Shown: positions 59,659 to 64,000 of the stretch, piece after piece
Layout: each line of letters begins with the position of its first letter
How positions within the stretch are numbered: the stretch's first letter is position 1
Source of the DNA: Pseudomonas sp. SLFW
GTDB taxonomy: Bacteria; Pseudomonadota; Gammaproteobacteria; Pseudomonadales; Pseudomonadaceae
Length of the DNA: 64,000 bases
NCBI RefSeq assembly: GCF_009905615.1
Contig: NZ_JAAAKW010000001.1
Location: 558,001 to 622,000 of the forward strand
Direction of reading: 5' to 3'
The notes under the pieces: generated by a model
What the model was told of the DNA's origin: nothing
Seen by the model: the letters and a program-made list of their open reading frames with translations, nothing else
Database searches by the model: none
Made by a program: the position numbers and the translations under genes

Positions 59659-60768
59659 TTAGCCGCGAACGATCAGCGCTGCGTCGGCCTCGACCTTTTC
59701 GGCCGCTTTCTGACGGATCAGGCGTTCAAGCTCGTCCACCAGATTGTCATTGGTCAGCTTTTGCGATGGCTTGCCATCGATGTAGATCAGGTTCGGCGTG
59801 CCGCCCGTCAGGCCGACATGGGCCTCCTTGGCTTCGCCCGGACCGTTCACCACACAACCGATCACCGCCACATCCAGCGGGACCAGCAGGTCTTCAAGTC
59901 GCCCTTCCAGTTCGTTCATGGTCTTGACCACATCGAAGTTCTGCCGCGAGCAGCTCGGACAGGCGATGAAGTTGATGCCACGGGAACGCAGGTGCAGCGA
60001 CTTGAGGATGTCGTAGCCGACTTTCACTTCTTCAACAGGATCGGCGGCCAGCGAGATACGGATGGTATCGCCAATTCCTTCGGCCAGCAGCATACCTAGG
60101 CCGACGGCCGATTTCACTGTGCCTGAACGCAAACCACCCGCTTCGGTGATCCCAAGGTGCAGCGGCTGGACGATTTGCTTGGCCAGCAGGCGATAGGCTT
60201 CGACGGCCATGAACACGTCCGACGCCTTGACGCTGACCTTGAAGTCCTGGAAATCCAGGCGATCGAGGTGTTCAACGTGGCGCAACGCCGACTCCACCAA
60301 GGCAGCCGGGGTCGGTTCGCCATACTTTTTCTGCAGGTCTTTTTCCAACGAACCGGCGTTCACGCCAATACGGATTGGAATGCCCCGGTCGCGTGCTGCA
60401 TCGACCACCGCGCGTACCCGGTCTTCACGACCGATGTTGCCCGGGTTGATGCGCAGGCAATCAACGCCCAGCTCAGCCACGCGCAACGCGATCTTGTAGT
60501 CGAAATGGATGTCGGCCACCAGCGGCACTTTGACCAACTGCTTGATACGCCCGAACGCTTCGGCGGCGTCCATGTCGGGAACGGACACACGAACGATGTC
60601 CACGCCCGCCGCTTCCAGACGATTGATCTGGGCAACGGTAGCGGCGACGTCGTTGGTGTCGCTGTTGGTCATGCTCTGTACCGCAATCGGCGCGTCGCCG
60701 CCGACCGGGACGGAGCCGACCCAGATTTTACGAGATTCGCGACGTTTGATCGGAGATTCGCCGTGCAT
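59659..60768 (-). CDS. ispG: 4-Hydroxy-3-methylbut-2-enyl diphosphate synthase
   Basis: IspG converts MEcPP to HMBPP in the MEP isoprenoid pathway with a [4Fe-4S] cluster. The 369-residue protein has the TIM-barrel N-terminal domain ([19 protein letters not shown]) and the C-terminal cluster domain with [11 protein letters not shown] and [18 protein letters not shown], which supply the three cysteines and one glutamate that bind the cluster. It starts 3 bp after the rodZ stop. Confidence 0.98.
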   Translation of the reverse strand: MHGESPIKRRESRKIWVGSVPVGGDAPIAVQSMTNSDTNDVAATVAQINRLEAAGVDIVRVSVPDMDAAEAFGRIKQLVKVPLVADIHFDYKIALRVAELGVDCLRINPGNIGREDRVRAVVDAARDRGIPIRIGVNAGSLEKDLQKKYGEPTPAALVESALRHVEHLDRLDFQDFKVSVKASDVFMAVEAYRLLAKQIVQPLHLGITEAGGLRSGTVKSAVGLGMLLAEGIGDTIRISLAADPVEEVKVGYDILKSLHLRSRGINFIACPSCSRQNFDVVKTMNELEGRLEDLLVPLDVAVIGCVVNGPGEAKEAHVGLTGGTPNLIYIDGKPSQKLTNDNLVDELERLIRQKAAEKVEADAALIVRG

Positions 60769-60771
60769 GAC

Positions 60772-61794
60772 TTATTGCCCCAGCTTCATGCGAGCCGTCT
60801 GGCCCGATGTGAAAGGTGTGACGTCCACCGGCTGGCCGTTGTAGCTGACCTGTGCGGCACGGGCCACGCCCAGACGGACCGACAGAGGCGGCTTGCCGCT
60901 GACGCTGACGTTGTCGCCCGAGTGCTTGAGGCCGGTGCTTAGCACCTTGCCGTTGGCGTCGGTGATCTGAAACCAGCAATCGGCGGTGAACTGCAACTGG
61001 ACCTGTCCGAAACCAGCCGGGGTCGGCGCTGTATCGGCAGGATTAGGAGCTGGCGCAGGGACAGCCGCTGTGGCGGGTGCGGAGGTTGCACCTGGCATCG
61101 GAACAGTGTGCGCAGGCACAGCAGGCGTCGCTGTAGTGCCGTGAACCGGAGCGACTGGCGCAGTGGTCGCTGGCGCAGTCGTGGTCGGCGCAGCGGAGGT
61201 CGTCGGTGCAGTGGAGGACGAATCGGTGTTGTTCAGTGGCAGTGGCGCCGTGTTGTTCTGCCCTTCTGCGACCGCCTGATCTTCAGGCTCGTCCAGCGGG
61301 TGAATCTGGGTGGTGCCGTCGGCGCTTTCGACTTCGACGTGCTCCATGCCCAGACTGGTCGGCTCCTTGCCACGCAAAGTCGCCTGATCCTGCCACCACA
61401 CGAAACCGCCACCAATCAACGCAACCAGTAATAACAGGCTGACGATACGCAGAATATTGTGGGACAGACGCACAGGCTCTTCGATACGGCCCAAGGCGTG
61501 AACGTTGCTGCCCTGTCCGTCGGTGCCGGTGTATTGATCGAACTGAGCAACCAGTGCGGTCTGGTCAAGGCCCATCAATTTCGCGTAGGCACGGATATAG
61601 CCCCGGGCGAACGTGTGGCCCGGAAGCTTCTCAAAATCGCCCGACTCCACATAGCCCAGGGAAGTCGCGGTGAGGTTCAACCTCAAAGCCACATCTGGCA
61701 GCGACCAGTTTTTACTCTCGCGAGCCTGGCGCAAGGTTTCACCAGGGTTCGTACGAGTGGCTGCTACAACTTCGGGATGCGCCGCTTTCATCAT
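60772..61794 (-). CDS. rodZ: RodZ-like cell-shape protein
   Basis: This 340-residue bitopic protein has a cytoplasmic helix-turn-helix (GETLRQARESKNWSLPDVAL, about 18-85), one membrane segment (ILRIVSLLLLVALIGGGFVW, about 115-135), a Pro/Thr/Ala-rich periplasmic linker (about 185-260) and a C-terminal DUF4115 domain. RodZ anchors MreB. The ATG at 61794 overlaps the pilF stop by four bases (ATGA), so expression is coupled. Confidence 0.93.
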   Translation of the reverse strand: MMKAAHPEVVAATRTNPGETLRQARESKNWSLPDVALRLNLTATSLGYVESGDFEKLPGHTFARGYIRAYAKLMGLDQTALVAQFDQYTGTDGQGSNVHALGRIEEPVRLSHNILRIVSLLLLVALIGGGFVWWQDQATLRGKEPTSLGMEHVEVESADGTTQIHPLDEPEDQAVAEGQNNTAPLPLNNTDSSSTAPTTSAAPTTTAPATTAPVAPVHGTTATPAVPAHTVPMPGATSAPATAAVPAPAPNPADTAPTPAGFGQVQLQFTADCWFQITDANGKVLSTGLKHSGDNVSVSGKPPLSVRLGVARAAQVSYNGQPVDVTPFTSGQTARMKLGQ

Positions 61795-62549
61795 TGCTCC
61801 GACAGGTATTGCTGATATTCCGGCGTGCCGGGATAGAGTCTTTTTAGTTGCAGGCCATAACTGGCTGCCTTGTTGCGATCGTCATAGATCTTCGCCAGGC
61901 GCGTACCCAGCAACAGGCTACGTGCATTCTGCTCGCTCAGTTGGCTGAAACGGTCATAGTAATCACGCGCCGGCACATAATGCCTGTCTTCGTAAGACAA
62001 CTCAGCCATTTCCAGCAACGCACGTGGCTGTTGGGCGTCGAGCCTGAGGGCCTTGGTGAACTCGTCGAGCGCCTGATCCCGATTGCCCAGCATCACGGAG
62101 GTCATGCCGAGGTTCTCGAACACCCGGGCACGCTCGGCGTAGAGATTGTCGTCCGCAGCCTGCTGGAAGCGCTCGTAAGCGTCTTTGTAGCGTTTTTGCT
62201 GGTAGAGAAAGCTGCCGTAATTATTGAGGATGCGAGCATCCTTGGGGCGAGAGGACAACGCTTTCTTGTAATACTGATCTGCAAGCTCAGGCTCGGCCTC
62301 GGCCTGGAACACCAGCCCCAGCGCAGCATTGGCGTCAGGGTCGGAGCTGTCCAGCTCCAGTGCTTTTTTCAACGGCGCCTTCGCACGCTCCATCTGCCCC
62401 TGCTGCAGATAGCCGATCCCCAACTGCACATAAGCCTGACGAGCATCTTCACGTCCCTTGCCGGTACTCATCGGATCGACGTTGCCGGTGGAAACACAGC
62501 CAGCCAGCAGCGTGACAACACACAGCAGCAGCGCAGCGCGCAGGGACAT
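61791..62549 (-). CDS. pilF: Type IV pilus assembly lipoprotein PilF/PilW
   Basis: This 252-residue lipoprotein has a lipobox (VTLLAGC, Cys near residue 17) and six TPR repeats, including QAYVQLGIGYLQQGQMERAK and DARILNNYGSFLYQQKRYKD. It is the pilotin that brings the PilQ secretin to the outer membrane. The ATG at 62547-62549 has GAGAGGA about 6 bp upstream and starts the lipoprotein signal. An upstream in-frame start would add six residues before it. Confidence 0.95.
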   Translation of the reverse strand: MSLRAALLLCVVTLLAGCVSTGNVDPMSTGKGREDARQAYVQLGIGYLQQGQMERAKAPLKKALELDSSDPDANAALGLVFQAEAEPELADQYYKKALSSRPKDARILNNYGSFLYQQKRYKDAYERFQQAADDNLYAERARVFENLGMTSVMLGNRDQALDEFTKALRLDAQQPRALLEMAELSYEDRHYVPARDYYDRFSQLSEQNARSLLLGTRLAKIYDDRNKAASYGLQLKRLYPGTPEYQQYLSEQ

Positions 62550-62575
62550 AGAGATCCTCTCAGTCAATTTCGCAG

Positions 62576-63724
62576 TCAGGTGCGAGCCCCAGCGACCTGA
62601 GCCCCTTCGGTCTCGGCACTGAGCTCGCGCACAGCAATGTAGCGTTCGCTGCGGCGAGTGCGGTCCATTACCTGCCCGACCAGTTGGCCACAGGCAGCAT
62701 CGATGTCCTCACCGCGCGTGGTGCGCACAGTGACGTTGAATCCAGCGTGATGCAGCAAATCCTGAAAACGACGGATCGCGTTGTTGCTCGGACGCTCATA
62801 ACCCGAATGCGGGAACGGGTTGAATGGAATCAGGTTGATCTTGCACGGCGTGTCCTTGAGCAGCTCGATCATCTCCACGGCATGCTCAGGCTTGTCGTTG
62901 ACGTCCTTGAGCAGGGTGTATTCGATGGTCAGGACGCGCTTCTCACCCAATGCCGACATGTAGTTGCGGCAGGATTCGAGCAGCATTTTCAACGGGTATT
63001 TCTTGTTGATCGGCACCAACTGGTTGCGCAGCGCGTCGTTCGGCGCGTGCAGCGAAAGCGCCAGCGACACGTCAATGTGCTGTGCCAGCACGTCGATCAT
63101 CGGTACCACGCCAGAGGTGGACAGCGTCACCCGACGTTTGGAGATGCCATAGCCGAAGTCGTCCATCATCAGACGCATGGCGGCAATGACATTGTCGAAG
63201 TTCAGCAATGGCTCGCCCATGCCCATCATCACCACGTTGGTGATGGCACGGTCGACGGTCGCCGGGACACTGCCGAAAGATTTGTTGGCAATCCACACCT
63301 GACCGATGACTTCGGCGGCGGTGAGGTTGCTGTTGAAGCCTTGCTTGCCGGTGGAGCAGAAACTGCAATCCAGCGCGCAGCCCGCCTGGGAAGAGACACA
63401 CAAGGTGCCGCGTTTGCCCTGCGGGATGTAAACAGTCTCGACGCAGCTGCCAGACGCCACGCGCACGACCCACTTACGGGTGCCGTCGGTTGAGATGTCC
63501 TCGCTGACGACTTCGGGACCCCGAATTTCGGCACGACGCTCAAGCTTTTCGCGCAGCGCCTTGCCGACGTTCGTCATGGCTTCGAAATTATCGACGCCAT
63601 AGTGGTGAATCCACTTCATGACCTGACCGGCACGGAAGCGTTTCTCCCCGATGGACTCGAAGAATTTTTCCATTTCCTGCAGGGTCAGACCCAACAGGTT
63701 GATTTTGCCAGTCGTATCAGTCAT
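62576..63724 (-). CDS. rlmN: Dual-specificity 23S rRNA/tRNA m2A methyltransferase
   Basis: RlmN makes m2A2503 in 23S rRNA and m2A37 in tRNAs by radical-SAM chemistry. The 382-residue protein has the cluster motif [20 protein letters not shown] and the [12 protein letters not shown] segment, and the region around DIDAACGQL carries the C-terminal catalytic cysteine. It lies 27 bp after ndk and 27 bp before pilF. Confidence 0.97.
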   Translation of the reverse strand: MTDTTGKINLLGLTLQEMEKFFESIGEKRFRAGQVMKWIHHYGVDNFEAMTNVGKALREKLERRAEIRGPEVVSEDISTDGTRKWVVRVASGSCVETVYIPQGKRGTLCVSSQAGCALDCSFCSTGKQGFNSNLTAAEVIGQVWIANKSFGSVPATVDRAITNVVMMGMGEPLLNFDNVIAAMRLMMDDFGYGISKRRVTLSTSGVVPMIDVLAQHIDVSLALSLHAPNDALRNQLVPINKKYPLKMLLESCRNYMSALGEKRVLTIEYTLLKDVNDKPEHAVEMIELLKDTPCKINLIPFNPFPHSGYERPSNNAIRRFQDLLHHAGFNVTVRTTRGEDIDAACGQLVGQVMDRTRRSERYIAVRELSAETEGAQVAGART

Positions 63725-63751
63725 GGATTCACCCTCACTCGCAGCAGCAGC

Positions 63752-64000
63752 TTAGCGAGTGGTTACCTCGGTAGCAGCGAAGAAGTAAGCGATTTCGCGA
63801 GCAGCAGCGGCTTCGGAGTCCGAACCGTGAACGGCGTTGGCGTCGATGGACTCGGCGAAGTCAGCACGGATGGTGCCGGCAGCAGCTTCTTTAGGGTTGG
63901 TAGCGCCCATCAGCTCACGGTTTGCCAGGATGGCGTTTTCGCCTTCCAGCACCTGAACGACAACCGGACCGGAAGTCATGAAAGCAACCAGGTCGCCGAA
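63752..64000 (-). CDS. ndk: Nucleoside diphosphate kinase, C-terminal part
   Basis: The last 82 residues of the enzyme are present, reading through [17 protein letters not shown] and the active-site histidine in [20 protein letters not shown], ending AATEVTTR. The start lies beyond the right edge of the window. Ndk balances nucleoside triphosphate pools. The ndk-rlmN order is usual in Pseudomonas. Confidence 0.97.
   Translation of the reverse strand, partial: FGDLVAFMTSGPVVVQVLEGENAILANRELMGATNPKEAAAGTIRADFAESIDANAVHGSDSEAAAAREIAYFFAATEVTTR

Noticed and set aside
57562..60099. An 845-codon open frame on the plus strand across bamB, yfgM, hisS and ispG
   Set aside because: It crosses four conserved minus-strand genes and shows no family motif. 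Long antisense frames are common in GC-rich Pseudomonas DNA.

Overview
The window is a piece of a Pseudomonas chromosome, most like the fluorescens/syringae lineage. The evidence is GC-rich coding with strong third-position bias, core gene order typical of the genus (ffh next to a CcsA-like gene; purL-mltF-tadA; guaB-guaA; xseA; leuA; der-bamB-yfgM-hisS-ispG-rodZ-pilF-rlmN-ndk), and intergenic REP palindromes of types common in that group. The species cannot be fixed from the sequence alone. Both ends cut genes: ffh at the left and ndk at the right.

Layout. 1-8565: ffh (partial), CcsA-like membrane protein, CorC/HlyC protein, MFS carrier, purT, a DUF1289/gamma-carbonic-anhydrase pair, two Nudix hydrolases and an L,D-transpeptidase. 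8860-16119: a complete N-acetylglucosamine (GlcNAc) uptake and catabolism locus with a GntR regulator and its likely operator, nagA, a SIS-type deaminase, a fused IIA-HPr-EI phosphotransferase and the IICB permease NagE. 16120-24949: an accessory island of about 8.8 kb. Six tightly packed leftward genes (PaaK-type ligase, LuxI/FeeM-like GNAT, heme-oxygenase-like diiron protein, FMN reductase, EamA exporter, alpha/beta hydrolase) face a rightward anthranilate-synthase pair and a LuxR regulator that keeps the acyl-homoserine-lactone pocket residues. A decayed second copy of the nagE 3' end, followed by a terminator, lies at the far side of the island, so the island appears to have entered at the end of nagE.

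25090-31675: NIF3/YqfO-like protein, purL, mltF and tadA. 31675-33048: Tat-type multicopper oxidase. 33233-39244: two tandem ~975-residue toxin/effector-like proteins with duplicated upstream regions. 39334-42178: TetR regulator, divergent MFS efflux gene and a beta-hydroxyacid-dehydrogenase-like reductase. 42323-47084: guaA, guaB, a zinc-ribbon protein and a TauE/SafE permease. 47311-51649: xseA, an M23 peptidase and leuA with a possible leader peptide. 51838-54785: two small paralogous coiled-coil proteins, then an omega-amidase/aminotransferase methionine-salvage pair. 54905-64000: the housekeeping run from der to ndk.

Most of the window is ordinary core genome. The best candidate for an undescribed system is the 16120-24949 island. 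It looks able to make an aromatic amine from chorismate, activate and acylate it, oxidise it with a diiron enzyme and export it under LuxR control. It also carries a possible leader-peptide attenuator ahead of the anthranilate-synthase genes. The product is unknown and these roles are inferred from family resemblance and gene order.
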